DNA of 64,000 bases, from assembly GCA_913061465.1 (NCBI GenBank), contig CAJXSU010000004.1, positions 1 through 64,000 of the forward strand. The letters run 5' to 3'. This DNA is from an uncultured Flavobacterium sp. (GTDB lineage: Bacteria; Bacteroidota; Bacteroidia; Flavobacteriales; Flavobacteriaceae). A program made the position numbers and the translations under genes. Position 1 is the stretch's first letter. Each line of letters opens with the position of its first letter. The notes beneath the pieces are model-generated. The model saw nothing but the letters and a program-made list of their open reading frames with translations, did not search any database and was not told the origin of the DNA. This document shows, in pieces, positions 15,698 through 26,400 of the stretch.

Positions 15698-16390
15698 ATG
15701 ATTACTACATTACTTTTTGCATTTCCTGCAACAATTTTATCTGTTATTTTATTGTTCTTATCGTGTAGTTTAGTTCAGAGAAAAATTAATTACTCATTGC
15801 TTTCAGGAGCTCTTCACAAAAATTCTCAAAGATTAAATAATTTATACGGTATTGGTTTTTATATTTTTGTATTAGGTTGTGTCCTACCCTCAATTTTCTT
15901 TTTAATATTTTTTAAAATTGAAGTAAATATTTTAATGTTGGGGTTTTTAATTATTTTAATTCCAATTTTAAAAAAAACATTTGATAATAATAATCTTTTA
16001 ATTTCTTTTTTAGTTTATTTATTAATCTCTTTCGTTACTATTAGATTACTTAATTATCAGATTGATACTATCGTAGATATTTCAATTGTTGGTTTTGTTT
16101 TGGTTTTAATGTTACTCTTAAATTACTTATTGAGAAAACTTTTTATAAGTGAAGCTAAGCTATTGTTTTTTAGCGCTATAATTACTTTTTCAGTTTGTGT
16201 TTTGGCTATTATTATTAGAGATCAACCACTTTTTTTCATCAATTTATCGGTTTTTACATCTTCATCTTGTTTGTTATTTCATAATAAATTAAATAAAAAA
16301 CATAAAATTTTAATAACTCAAAGTGGAAAATCAGTTATATTATTTTTCCTAGTAGTATTGGGATCCTATTTGCTAAAGTCATTTCTATAA
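15698..16390 (+). CDS. Polytopic membrane protein of unknown function
   Basis: A 230-aa, strongly hydrophobic protein with about seven membrane segments (near residues 1-24, 48-72, 77-91, 100-118, 124-144, 152-172 and 210-228) and short polar links. A basic loop (NKLNKKHKILITQSGK) precedes the last helix. I do not recognise a family. A -7 box (TAATTTTG, 15658-15665) lies 32 bases upstream. The monooxygenase gene follows 62 bases after the stop codon without a terminator, so the two may share a transcript. Confidence 0.55.
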   Translation: MITTLLFAFPATILSVILLFLSCSLVQRKINYSLLSGALHKNSQRLNNLYGIGFYIFVLGCVLPSIFFLIFFKIEVNILMLGFLIILIPILKKTFDNNNLLISFLVYLLISFVTIRLLNYQIDTIVDISIVGFVLVLMLLLNYLLRKLFISEAKLLFFSAIITFSVCVLAIIIRDQPLFFINLSVFTSSSCLLFHNKLNKKHKILITQSGKSVILFFLVVLGSYLLKSFL

Positions 16391-16452
16391 ATTAGGTATT
16401 ATCTAAACATATTATTTATCTTTATTTTTCTTATGACTAATAAAGAACTATT

Positions 16453-17736
16453 TTGAATAAACAGGTTTGTATTATTGGTACCGGTCCTTCCGGCCTTCCA
16501 GCCATCAAAAACTTAATAGAAGCAGGAATATCTGTTACCGCCTATGACTATAATAGTGATGTTGGTGGTAACTGGATTTATAACGAAAATGAGAGCCATT
16601 CTAGTGTTTTTGAAACCACACACATTATTAGTTCAAAAACCTTATCTCAATATGAAGATTTTCCTTTTAGACCTGAAGTTTCAGATTATCCCTCACATGA
16701 GGAACTCAGGCACTATTTTCAATCTTATGCCAAACATTTTAAACTTTATCAACATATTGAATTTAATACGCTTGTTAAAAGTTGTGAAAGAAAAGATAAT
16801 GGCCTTTGGGAAGTAACTACAATTAAAGATGAACATAAGCAGGTAGAAACTTTCACAGACTTAGTTGTTTGTAATGGACATCACTGGGAACCTAAATACC
16901 CAAACTATCCAGGTAAATTTTCAGGTAGTTTTTTACATTCTCATCAATATAAAAAAGCAGCTCCCTTTGCTGGTAAAAAAGTCTTAGTTATTGGTGGTGG
17001 AAACTCTGCTTGTGATGTGGCTGTTGAATCTAGTCGAGTTACTACTAAAACAGCTATAAGTTGGCGAAGAGGGTATCGAATTGTCCCTAAATTTTTAATG
17101 GGAAAGCCAACTGATGTTTTTGCTACAAAAATGAAGTTTTTACCTATTTATCTGAGAAATCTTTTAGCTGGGTTAATTGCTGAAATTAATAATGGATCAA
17201 ATTATGTATACGGATTACAAAAACCAAGTCATAAATTTGGAGCTACTCATCCAACTATTAATAGTGAGTTGTTATATAAAATAAGACACGGTAAAATAAT
17301 GCCTAAGGTAGAGATTGATCATTTTGAAGGTAAAAAAGTATTTTTTAAAGATAACACCAATGAGGAATTTGATTTCATAATTGCGTGTACTGGTTTTGCA
17401 TTAGCACACCCTTTTTTTGATGAAAAGTTTTTAAATTATAGAGAAGGCCCTGTTCCACTTTATTTAAAAATGTTTCATCCAAAATATGACAACCTTTTTT
17501 TTATAGGGATGTTTCAACCCCTAGGATGTATTTGGCCAGGAGCTGAACAACAAAGTAAACTTTTGAGCTTGGCTTTAAAAAAAGCATGGAAGCGACCTTC
17601 AAATATTGAGTCTTTATGCGAGCGAGAGGTTACTCATCCCCACATGAAGCAAATCAATACAAATAGACACAGAATTACTGTAGATTTCCACCGTTTTATG
17701 AGAGATTTAAAATCGCAAATTAAAAAAGCGGTTTAA
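16453..17736 (+). CDS. Flavin-containing monooxygenase (FMO-like)
   Basis: A 427-aa enzyme of the group B flavoprotein monooxygenases, which use FAD and NADPH to oxygenate N-, S- or carbonyl groups. Visible motifs in order are the FAD site GTGPSG (residues 9-14), the FMO-identifying motif FSGSFLHSHQY (156-166, pattern FxGxxxHxxxY), the NADPH site GGGNSACD (181-188), and the later CTGF of these enzymes. The frame begins with TTG at 16453. The FAD motif starts eight residues later, which fits the normal N-terminus, and no ATG is available upstream in frame. The substrate is unknown. It lies just before the PUL regulator on the same strand. Confidence 0.85.
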   Translation: MNKQVCIIGTGPSGLPAIKNLIEAGISVTAYDYNSDVGGNWIYNENESHSSVFETTHIISSKTLSQYEDFPFRPEVSDYPSHEELRHYFQSYAKHFKLYQHIEFNTLVKSCERKDNGLWEVTTIKDEHKQVETFTDLVVCNGHHWEPKYPNYPGKFSGSFLHSHQYKKAAPFAGKKVLVIGGGNSACDVAVESSRVTTKTAISWRRGYRIVPKFLMGKPTDVFATKMKFLPIYLRNLLAGLIAEINNGSNYVYGLQKPSHKFGATHPTINSELLYKIRHGKIMPKVEIDHFEGKKVFFKDNTNEEFDFIIACTGFALAHPFFDEKFLNYREGPVPLYLKMFHPKYDNLFFIGMFQPLGCIWPGAEQQSKLLSLALKKAWKRPSNIESLCEREVTHPHMKQINTNRHRITVDFHRFMRDLKSQIKKAV

Positions 17737-17807
17737 AAAAAATAATATTATTTTTATATATAAAAATTCAAGTCAAATAATCTAAAAGTACAAGCCTTCT
17801 TAATCAC

Positions 17808-20717
17808 ATGCTAAAATTTACAATAAAATTTCTTTTTTTACTTTCAGCGAAAAGGTTTCCTATTGCACTAATTTTAGTATTTATTCATAGCAATTTAATC
17901 ATAAGTCAAACCATCAACGAACTCGGTAGTCCTTTTGTGAAAAATTTTTCAAAAAAGGAAATAAAAAATGGTTTTAAGGTATTTGACATATCTCAAGATG
18001 ACAATGGTGAAATCTATTTTGCTAAACCTGGCTTTTTGATGCAGTATGATGGTTTTTCCTGGCGCAATTATTCTACCAAGGATCAATCTGATTTAAGGGC
18101 CGTTCTTTATGATGATACTGATCATATATATACAGCTGGTATTGGTGGCTTTGGATTTTGGTTTAAAAATGACAAAGGAATTCTAGAATATTCAAGTTTA
18201 TATTTTAAATACCCAACCAAAAAAGCACCTTTATTGCCTGTATTTTTAAATATAGTATCAGCAAATGGAGTTATTTATTTTCAATCTTTCCAACAAATTT
18301 TCATATACAATCCAAATAACAGTGAGTTGAATACAGTGCCTGCAATTAAGGGTTTTAGTAAGCTTTTTTCCTCCAATGATAGAGTCTTTGTTCAAGATGT
18401 TTCCATTGGCTTATTTGAAATTATAGACAATCAAAAAAAAATAATTAAGGGTTCAGAAAATTTATCCTTAAATATTATTGAAGTATTTGAAACTAAAAAG
18501 AAAGGTTTAATAATTGCCACAAAAAACAATGGTTTCTGGTTTTTAGAGAATGGATTATTAAAAAAGAAACAATGGAAGATTAATACTGAAATAGAAAAAT
18601 CTATTGTTACTGATGTTGAAAAATACATAAACGATCTATTTATAGTTGGAACTCTTAGAGATGGATTTTACATTATTTCTAATGAAGGCCTAAAATTAGC
18701 TCATTTTAATAAAAATAATGGAATTTCAAATAATGCTATTCGTAAAATTTTTGTAGATAATAATCATAATATTTGGTTGGGAACAGAATCCGGTATTAGT
18801 TATCTAGAATTAAACAGTAATACTAAATATCTTTTAGACAACAAAAGTGGCTTTGGAACTGTATACACAAGTTTTTTAAAAGGCACTTCTTTATACTTAG
18901 GAACCTATCAAGGTCTGTTTGTTAAGGATATTGAAAATTCTTTTTCAGAACCAAAACTTGTTAATAATAGTGCAGAGCAAATATGGAACATAGATGAAGT
19001 AGATGGACAATTAATTGTTGGAAGTGATAAAGGACTTTCTGTGGTTCGTGATAATTCTCTAGAAACCATTCACTTGGAGGGTGGAGCCTGGACCTTTGTT
19101 AAACATCCTAAAATTGAGAACCTTATGTATGTTGGTTTTTATTCTGGAGTAGCTGTTTTTAAAAAAACCAATAATCAATGGAATTTTATAAGAAAATTTG
19201 AGAATTTTGGTGAGTCTTCAAGATTTTTAGAATTTGATCAATACAATCAGTTGTGGGTTGCTCATCCATCAAAAGGGTATTATAGACTTAAATTAACTGA
19301 TAGTGCTACAGAATTGATTGATGTTGAATTTTATGGTGTAGAAAATAAAAATATTTCAAGGTATTCATATTTCTGTAAAATTGATGGAAACTTGGTGTTT
19401 TATAATCCAGAAGGTTTCTTTTTTTATGATGCCCTTGATAATGAATTTATAAAAGCTTCATACCCTTCAGAAATATTTAAAGGGCTTAAAAACATTAATT
19501 ACATCTTACAGGATGAAAATATTTTTTGGTATTCTACACCAAATTTTTTTGGGTATGTCTTTAGAAATGGAAATGACTTTAATAAAATTCAAGAGCCTTT
19601 TTATACAATTTGGAATCGTCATTTAAAAGATTTTAATAATGTTAAAAAAATTAATAAATCAATTTATGCATTGGGTATAGATAATGGTATGATTTTTCAT
19701 GACATTGACAAAATATTAAATAAAAAACCACAAGTATCGCCAATAATTAAATCATTACAATTTATAAGCTCAAAGGATACGATTACTGCATCTGTAAATT
19801 TAAAAAATGATCTAAAAATACCCTACAGTAATAATTTTTTAAAAATTAGAGTTGCTATTCCAAAATCTCCAATAAGTAATTCTAGACAATTTCAATATAA
19901 ATTAAGTGGGTTGGAAAATGAATGGTCTAATTGGGTTAATGAATCTGAAATTAAATTTCCATCACTTGCCTCAGGTAATTACATTTTAGAAATAAGAGCA
20001 AAAATTGAAGTTAATCATGTAACTGAAAGTATAAAAATACCTTTTTACATTAATTATCCATGGTATATTTCCAGAATTGCTAAAATAATTTATCTCTTAA
20101 TATTTTTTATAATATTTATTAGTTATAGAGCTTTCTTAAAAACAAAAAACAATAAATATGTGCAAAAATTAAAGCAATTAGAAAAACAAAAAAGAGAACG
20201 TCAAAAAGAAAAGTTTGAATTAGAAAAATTAGCAACTGATAAGGAACTATTATTATTAAAAGAGAAAAATTTAAATCTAGAAATTAAAAAGAAAGACTTT
20301 GCTTTGGCTTCTTCAACACTTAATAATATAAAAAAGAAAGAGCTTCTTATTGATTTAATTAAGGATATAAAAAGTATCGATGATGATATAGTAGATAGTT
20401 CTTTACATTATTCTTTTAAAAAATTAATCAAGAAAATTGACAATCATATTTTAGATAAAGAAGACTGGTTGGCCTTTGAACTTCATTTCAGAAATTCTCA
20501 TTCTCAGTTTTTTGTTAACCTAAGAGATAGGCATCCAGATTTATCCTCAAACGAAATTAAACTTAGTGCTTATCTCAAATTAAATCTTTCTTCAAAAGAA
20601 ATTGCATCGCTTATGAATGTAGCGATTACAAGTATAGAACAAAGCAGATATCGTTTAAGGAAAAAATTCAATCTATCTAAAGAAGTAAACTTATCTAATT
20701 ATATTCAAAGTTTTTGA
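17808..20717 (+). CDS. SusR-like membrane regulator: propeller sensor, Y_Y_Y domain, coiled coil, LuxR-type HTH
   Basis: A 969-aa protein with an N-terminal signal/anchor (about 15-34, ending IISQ). A long beta-propeller sensor (about 40-640) contains two-component-propeller repeats such as GISNNAIRKIFVDNNHNIWL. The Y_Y_Y domain (about 655-745) includes FQYKLSGLENEWSNW and PSLASGNYILEIRAKI. One transmembrane helix (about 753-775) and a charged coiled coil (about 780-840) follow. The C-terminal HTH (about 910-960) contains NLSSKEIASLMNVAITSIEQ. No kinase or receiver is present, so the sensor drives DNA binding directly across the membrane. It lies 204 bases upstream of, and co-directional with, the PUL, and is probably its regulator. 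Confidence 0.85.
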   Translation: MLKFTIKFLFLLSAKRFPIALILVFIHSNLIISQTINELGSPFVKNFSKKEIKNGFKVFDISQDDNGEIYFAKPGFLMQYDGFSWRNYSTKDQSDLRAVLYDDTDHIYTAGIGGFGFWFKNDKGILEYSSLYFKYPTKKAPLLPVFLNIVSANGVIYFQSFQQIFIYNPNNSELNTVPAIKGFSKLFSSNDRVFVQDVSIGLFEIIDNQKKIIKGSENLSLNIIEVFETKKKGLIIATKNNGFWFLENGLLKKKQWKINTEIEKSIVTDVEKYINDLFIVGTLRDGFYIISNEGLKLAHFNKNNGISNNAIRKIFVDNNHNIWLGTESGISYLELNSNTKYLLDNKSGFGTVYTSFLKGTSLYLGTYQGLFVKDIENSFSEPKLVNNSAEQIWNIDEVDGQLIVGSDKGLSVVRDNSLETIHLEGGAWTFVKHPKIENLMYVGFYSGVAVFKKTNNQWNFIRKFENFGESSRFLEFDQYNQLWVAHPSKGYYRLKLTDSATELIDVEFYGVENKNISRYSYFCKIDGNLVFYNPEGFFFYDALDNEFIKASYPSEIFKGLKNINYILQDENIFWYSTPNFFGYVFRNGNDFNKIQEPFYTIWNRHLKDFNNVKKINKSIYALGIDNGMIFHDIDKILNKKPQVSPIIKSLQFISSKDTITASVNLKNDLKIPYSNNFLKIRVAIPKSPISNSRQFQYKLSGLENEWSNWVNESEIKFPSLASGNYILEIRAKIEVNHVTESIKIPFYINYPWYISRIAKIIYLLIFFIIFISYRAFLKTKNNKYVQKLKQLEKQKRERQKEKFELEKLATDKELLLLKEKNLNLEIKKKDFALASSTLNNIKKKELLIDLIKDIKSIDDDIVDSSLHYSFKKLIKKIDNHILDKEDWLAFELHFRNSHSQFFVNLRDRHPDLSSNEIKLSAYLKLNLSSKEIASLMNVAITSIEQSRYRLRKKFNLSKEVNLSNYIQSF

Positions 20718-20816
20718 TTTATATTAAACTTCTGTTTATCAATGCATTATTATTTTTAACAAAGTTTTTGTAGAGGTGTTTTTTTTAAATTTATAGCTTT
20801 TGTAAAGGTATCATAA

Positions 20817-20847
20817 TTGTTGTTTACTGGTTTTAAAAGTATTTTTG
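20817..20847 (+). promoter_or_regulatory. Probable main promoter of the PUL
   Basis: TTG (20817-20819), a 20-base spacer and TATTTTTG (20840-20847) fit the Bacteroidota consensus. It lies 75 bases upstream of the first PUL gene at 20922. Another TTG at 20820-20822 gives a 17-base spacer, which is also acceptable. Confidence 0.65.
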
Positions 20848-20921
20848 TAAAATGCTACAGATAAATTTTTAATTATTTGTTGTTAAAAAAATTAAATAAT
20901 TAATTTATAATTCTTTTTAAA

Positions 20922-23348
20922 ATGAAATTAAGATTATTACTCGTTCTAATTATGACCTCATTTATTATTAAAGCTCAGGAGGTTGCCCATATAGATTTTG
21001 ATGATAACAATCCCAACATTGTTTTTAATAGTTGGAACACCTCTTCAACTTTTGCCAAAGTTTCTAATCCTGTATCTGACGCTACAAATCCCTCTGCTTT
21101 TGTTGGTCAGTTTACTGCTGGAGACAATAATGATATTGGTATTGGGGTAATTGATCCTACATCTATTTTTACTTCGCCATTTAACTTAGAGTCAAATTCT
21201 ATTTTTAAAATGAAAGTTTTTTCAACTGAAGAGATAGATGTTACATTTCATTTAGAAAATTCACCTGATTGGGGTAATTTCATTGAAGTTTCAGACTCTG
21301 TTGAATCCTCTGACTTAAACCAATGGGTTGAGCTTATTTTCGATTTTAGTAATTATCCTAATATCTTTATGAATAATATTGTTATTAAAATTGGTGGTTC
21401 TAACACAACTCAGGGAGATATTTATTTTTTCGATGATATTAAAGGACCGGAATTGTATACTTCTCCTGCTCAGGAATTTTCACCTGCAGATGGTGATGTT
21501 GACACTTCAGTATCTACAAATTTAGAAATTACCACCAATGACTTTTTTAGAAATTTAGATGATTCTGAAATTACAGATTTAAGTAATAGTGTTGCTGTTA
21601 GAATAGGTAGTGAAAACGGTGAGGATGTTTCTTTTTCTGCAGATATAAATCAAGATAAAAATAGAATAACAATTAATCCGTCTCTAGATTTAGAGAATTC
21701 TACAACCTATTGGTATGGAATTATTGATGGTTCTATCGAATATTCAAATGACTTACCTGTAACAGGAGTTTCTGCAACATTTACAACAAAAGAGGGAGTA
21801 ATTGGAGATATAAATGATATGCTTTTTGATTTTGATACTACGAACACAAATGTTGGATTTGAATCTTGGGGTGGAGTTGGATTTGCTGTTATTGAAAACC
21901 CAGATAAGTCTGGAATTAATGTATCAAATAATGTAGGAGAATATACATATAATGATGGTAGTGCAGGATTGGAAAATTCTTTAGTAAATGGTGCTACTCC
22001 ATTATTACCATTCGATTTTGCTGAAACTCCATTCATAAAAGTAAAAGTATGGGTAAATAAACCTGTAGGGGTTTCAGTTAGACTTCAAAACTTCCCAGAT
22101 TATGGACAGGGTCACGAGCAAAAAATCGAAGTAACAGAAATTAATACATGGGTAGAATTAGTGTTTAATTTTGGTGCAATTACTGCCACTAATTATGACA
22201 GAGTTCAAATCTATTTTGATAAAGATGGAAATGGAGACTCCTCTATCGGTGATACCTATTATTTTGATGACTATCTAAAAAGTAATGTCGCACCAGTTGT
22301 TCAGAATACGATGTATCCTGAGAATAATGCAACTGATGTCACACTAATAACTAAGCCAGTAATTTCATCCAATTTTCAATTTAGAAATATTGATAATTCC
22401 ACTATTGAAGATGCCTCAAATGTTGTAGAATTAAGAGAAAATAATGCAACAGGAACTTTAGTTGCCATGACAGCTTCTTTAAGTTCTGATAATTCATCGA
22501 TAACTATTAGACCAGATATATTACTTTCCCCTAATACAACCTATTGGTTTGGAATTAAAGAAAATACCATTGAATACGCTGAAAGTGAAGATATTGTAAC
22601 TGGAGTTTCCTCAACATTTACAACTACTTCTTCGGCTATTAATTTTGTTATCTATGATGACTTTGACGGAACATCATCAACAACTATTATTGAGTCAATG
22701 GGAGATCCAGAAGCTCCTTTTACAACTGTTACTGATCCAGCAGGTGGAGCTAATATGGTTAAAAAATGGGAAAAAGGCAATTCATGGGGTGGCTGGGAAA
22801 GAATTCATCTTCAACTAAACGCTCCATATGATGCTGCTCAGGATGATATATTTTCTTTTAGAGTATATTCACCTGTTACTACAGGAATTAGATTTAAAGT
22901 TGCTGATGCTAGAGATGATAGTGAAATTAATGCTCAATACGAGACAGATGAAGAGATTATATTTGAGAATCAATGGCAAACAGTATATTTAAATACTTCT
23001 GAACTTGCAGACGGTGTTGAGTTTGATCATATATTTATTTTTCTAGGAAGAGGAGATACTACAAACACTACTTTTTATATAGATGACATTATGGGGCCTC
23101 AATTACAAGGTACTGCTTCAGTAAGTAATTTTGATAAACCGAGTTTTGAGTTTTTTCCAAACCCAACAACAGATATGCTATATTTTCCAAATTTAGATGG
23201 GAAAAAAGATATTCGTATTTTTGATATCAATTCTAAACAAATATTCAAAAAAACAATACACTTAAATGAGTTGTCTATAAGAAACTTAAAACCTGGTTTG
23301 TACTTTTTACAAGTTAATGGTCAGTTTAAGAAATTAATAAAACAATAA
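20922..23348 (+). CDS. T9SS-secreted protein with three carbohydrate-binding-like and two Ig-like domains
   Basis: An 808-aa protein with a signal peptide (about 1-18, IKAQ). It alternates three beta-sandwich modules (about 20-180, 300-455 and 575-735), each ending in a Y-(I/F)-(D/F)-D-(D/Y) strand (DIYFFDDIKGP, DTYYFDDYLKS, TTFYIDDIMGP). Two Ig-like Big_5-type domains separate them (about 185-292 and 460-570, both with TTYWYG/TTYWFG and GVSATFTT/GVSSTFTT). The C-terminus is a type A T9SS sorting domain (FFPNPTTDMLYFPNL, then LKPGLYFLQVNGQ). No glycosidase motif was seen, so it is likely a surface glycan-binding protein. It is the first gene of the PUL and may be the sugar-capturing subunit beside SusCD. 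Confidence 0.75.
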   Translation: MKLRLLLVLIMTSFIIKAQEVAHIDFDDNNPNIVFNSWNTSSTFAKVSNPVSDATNPSAFVGQFTAGDNNDIGIGVIDPTSIFTSPFNLESNSIFKMKVFSTEEIDVTFHLENSPDWGNFIEVSDSVESSDLNQWVELIFDFSNYPNIFMNNIVIKIGGSNTTQGDIYFFDDIKGPELYTSPAQEFSPADGDVDTSVSTNLEITTNDFFRNLDDSEITDLSNSVAVRIGSENGEDVSFSADINQDKNRITINPSLDLENSTTYWYGIIDGSIEYSNDLPVTGVSATFTTKEGVIGDINDMLFDFDTTNTNVGFESWGGVGFAVIENPDKSGINVSNNVGEYTYNDGSAGLENSLVNGATPLLPFDFAETPFIKVKVWVNKPVGVSVRLQNFPDYGQGHEQKIEVTEINTWVELVFNFGAITATNYDRVQIYFDKDGNGDSSIGDTYYFDDYLKSNVAPVVQNTMYPENNATDVTLITKPVISSNFQFRNIDNSTIEDASNVVELRENNATGTLVAMTASLSSDNSSITIRPDILLSPNTTYWFGIKENTIEYAESEDIVTGVSSTFTTTSSAINFVIYDDFDGTSSTTIIESMGDPEAPFTTVTDPAGGANMVKKWEKGNSWGGWERIHLQLNAPYDAAQDDIFSFRVYSPVTTGIRFKVADARDDSEINAQYETDEEIIFENQWQTVYLNTSELADGVEFDHIFIFLGRGDTTNTTFYIDDIMGPQLQGTASVSNFDKPSFEFFPNPTTDMLYFPNLDGKKDIRIFDINSKQIFKKTIHLNELSIRNLKPGLYFLQVNGQFKKLIKQ

Positions 23349-23373
23349 TATTTATAACATAAATAAAAAGTTC

Positions 23374-23400
23374 ATAGCAGGAAGAATTTTCCTGCTATGT
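23374..23400 (+). terminator. Hairpin between the binding-protein gene and susC
   Basis: An 11-base-pair perfect stem (CATAGCAGGAA and complement, loop of about five bases), followed by TTATTTTACTTTT. It is a weak terminator or an mRNA stabiliser, because the T-tract is interrupted. No promoter box was found between it and the susC start at 23424. It may set the ratio between the first gene and the rest of the operon. Confidence 0.55.
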
Positions 23401-23423
23401 TATTTTACTTTTAAACACATAGT

Positions 23424-26400
23424 ATGAATAAATCAACCGTATTATTTTTAAAAATAGTTCCATTTCTATTTTTGTTTATTCCGAGTATTTTGTTTTCTCA
23501 AACTGTAATAGTTTCAGGAGAGGTAGTAGATGATAAAGGTGATGCTCTTCCCGGTGTTTCAATAATTGTAGAAGGAACTACTAACGGTGCAGAAACAGAT
23601 TTTGATGGAAATTATGTTATAAACATTAATACTCCAAACGCAGTTTTAATATTTTCTTATTTGGGTTTTGAAACTCAAAAAATTAAAATTTCAGATCAAA
23701 AGAAAATTAATGTAATTCTAAAAGAAAGTTCAGATCAATTGGATGAAATTAGGATTGTTGCCTTTTCAAAGCAAAAAAAGAATAGCGTTATTGGTTCAAT
23801 GACTTCAATTAAAGCTTCAGAATTAAAACAACCAACTTCAAATATTACGAATGCCTTAGCAGGTAAAATTTCTGGATTAATATCCTATCAAAGATCTGGT
23901 GAGCCTGGTCAAGATAATGCTGCCTTTTTTATTCGAGGAGTTACAACATTCGGATTTAACAATAGCCCACTAATCTTATTGGATGGCTTACAAATTACTA
24001 CTTCAGATTTGGCAAGAATAGAACCAGATAATATTGCAACTTTTTCAATTATGAAAGATGCAACAGCAACATCTTTGTATGGTGCTAGAGGTGCAAATGG
24101 TGTTGTGTTAGTTACTACAAAAGAAGGGAAAAAAGGAAAAGCTAAAGTTTCTGTTCGTTTTGAAAGTGCATTTTCTAGTCCTTCTAAAATAAATAGTTTT
24201 TTAGGAGCTGTAGATTATATGGAGCTTTATAATAGGGCGCAAAGAATGAGAGATCAATCTGCAATTTTATTGTATTCAAAACCTAAAATAGAGGGAACTT
24301 TAAATGGACTTAATCCTAATTTGTATCCAGACGTAGATTGGTACAATGAATTGTTTAATGATGTTGCTCTTAATAAGCGATTAAATGTTAATATAAATGG
24401 AGGTGGAGAGGTAGCTCAATACTACTTATCTGTTTCTAATTCTAATGAAAAAGGATTGCTTAAAATAGATCCTCTTAATAATTTCAATAATAACATAGAT
24501 ATTAATCGATCAAACTTAAGAGCTAATATTAATATCAATTTAACAAAAACAACCAAAGTAGCTGCTAAATTTTATTCATTGTTTGAACGCTATAATGGCC
24601 CAATCGTAAGTGCCTCAGACATCTTTAGGCAAGTAGCTCAAGCCAATCCTGCAAATTTCCCAAAAGTTTTTGAGGCAGACGAAGCTTCGGCAAATTTTAA
24701 TCACACTCTTTTTGGAAATAAAGGTAATGGTGGCTTTGCTAATCCATATGCAGAAAGTGTCAGGGGGTTTAAAGATAGATTTTCAAACACCACTTTAGCT
24801 CAATTTCAGATTAACCAAGATCTTGGTTTTATAACAGACGGTTTAAAGCTTCGAGCACTAGCTTCTGTAAGAACATATTCAGAAAACCAAAATGAGAGAA
24901 GTTTTACTCCCTTTTATTACGGAATTTCTGAAGTTGAAACCTCAGAGGGAATTATAAATTCATTGTATCAAATTCAAGAAGGAACAGAGTTTTTAAATAA
25001 TCCATTAGTCAATAATTATGGGAATAGTAATTTTTACTATGAAGCAGTCCTGGAGTACAATAAAACACTTAACGAAAAACATGATTTTAGTGGTTTATTA
25101 GTTTCTTATTTTCAAGAATCATTAAATACAATTTCTGGAAATACTGCATTTTCTACATTACCATCTAGAAATATGGGTATTTCTGGAAGAGCTTCTTATA
25201 ATTATGATGCGAGATATTTTAGCGAGTTTAATTTTGGTTATAACGGTTCAGAAAAATTTGCTGAAAAGAATCGTTTTGGTTTTTTCCCGTCTGTTGGTTT
25301 TGGTTGGATTGCTTCAAATGAAACTTTTTTCAAAGAAAATATGCCATCAGTTAATTTATTGAAACTTAAATATACTTATGGATTAGTAGGAAATGACGGA
25401 ATATCGGGTCCTAGTGATCGATTCTTTTATTTATCAGAGGTAAATCTAAATAATGGTGGAACAGGGTATTCATTTGGAACGAATTATAATAATTATTACA
25501 ATGGATATATTATTAATCGTTATGCAAATGAAAACGTAACCTGGGAAGTTGCAACAAAATCTAATATTGGTTTAGAACTAGGACTCTTCAATAAAGTAAG
25601 CATTCAAGCAGATTATTTTACTGAACATCGAAGAAATATTTACATGGAACGAGAGTATATTCCAGAAACTTCAGGACTAACAGCTGTAATTAGCAGTAAT
25701 ATTGGTGAAGTTAAAGCAAAAGGTATAGACTTCTCAATCGATTATAACCATGCTTTTAGTGGAGATTTTTATATTACAGCTCGAGGAAACTTTACATATG
25801 CTACTAATAAAATATTAGTGAATGGAGAACCGCAATTTCAAAACCAAAATTTAAGTAGAATTGGTTATCCTGTAAATCAACAATGGGGTTATGTTGCCGA
25901 AAGATTATTTATTGATCAGGAAGATATTGATAACTCGCCAGAGCAATTTAATGGATTTTCAACTACTAATTCTTATTTACCCGGAGATATTAAATATACA
26001 GATATTAATAACGATGGTGTTATAAATGAAAATGATCAAGTTCCAATTGGAAAACCAACAGTACCTGAAATTGTCTATGGTTTTGGTATCTCCGCTGTCT
26101 ATAAGAATTTAGACTTTTCTATCTTTATGCAAGGTTCGGCAAGATCATCTTTTTTTATCAACCCGAATGATATTTCACCATTTGTAAATGAACGAAATGC
26201 GTTAAGTATCATAGCAAATAATCATTGGTCTGAAGATAATCCAGATCCAAACGCTTTTTGGCCTAGATTATCAACTTATGAGATACAAAATAATCAAAAA
26301 ACATCTACTTGGTGGTTAAGAGATGGAGATTTTTTACGTCTAAAAAGTTTAGAGATAGGATATACGATCCCTGAAAATTGGGGGAGTATTTTTTCTACAG

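Noticed and set aside
21707..22036. Minus-strand open frame of 109 codons in the binding-protein gene
   Set aside because: It is antisense to a module that fits the repeat pattern of the protein. No family was recognised.
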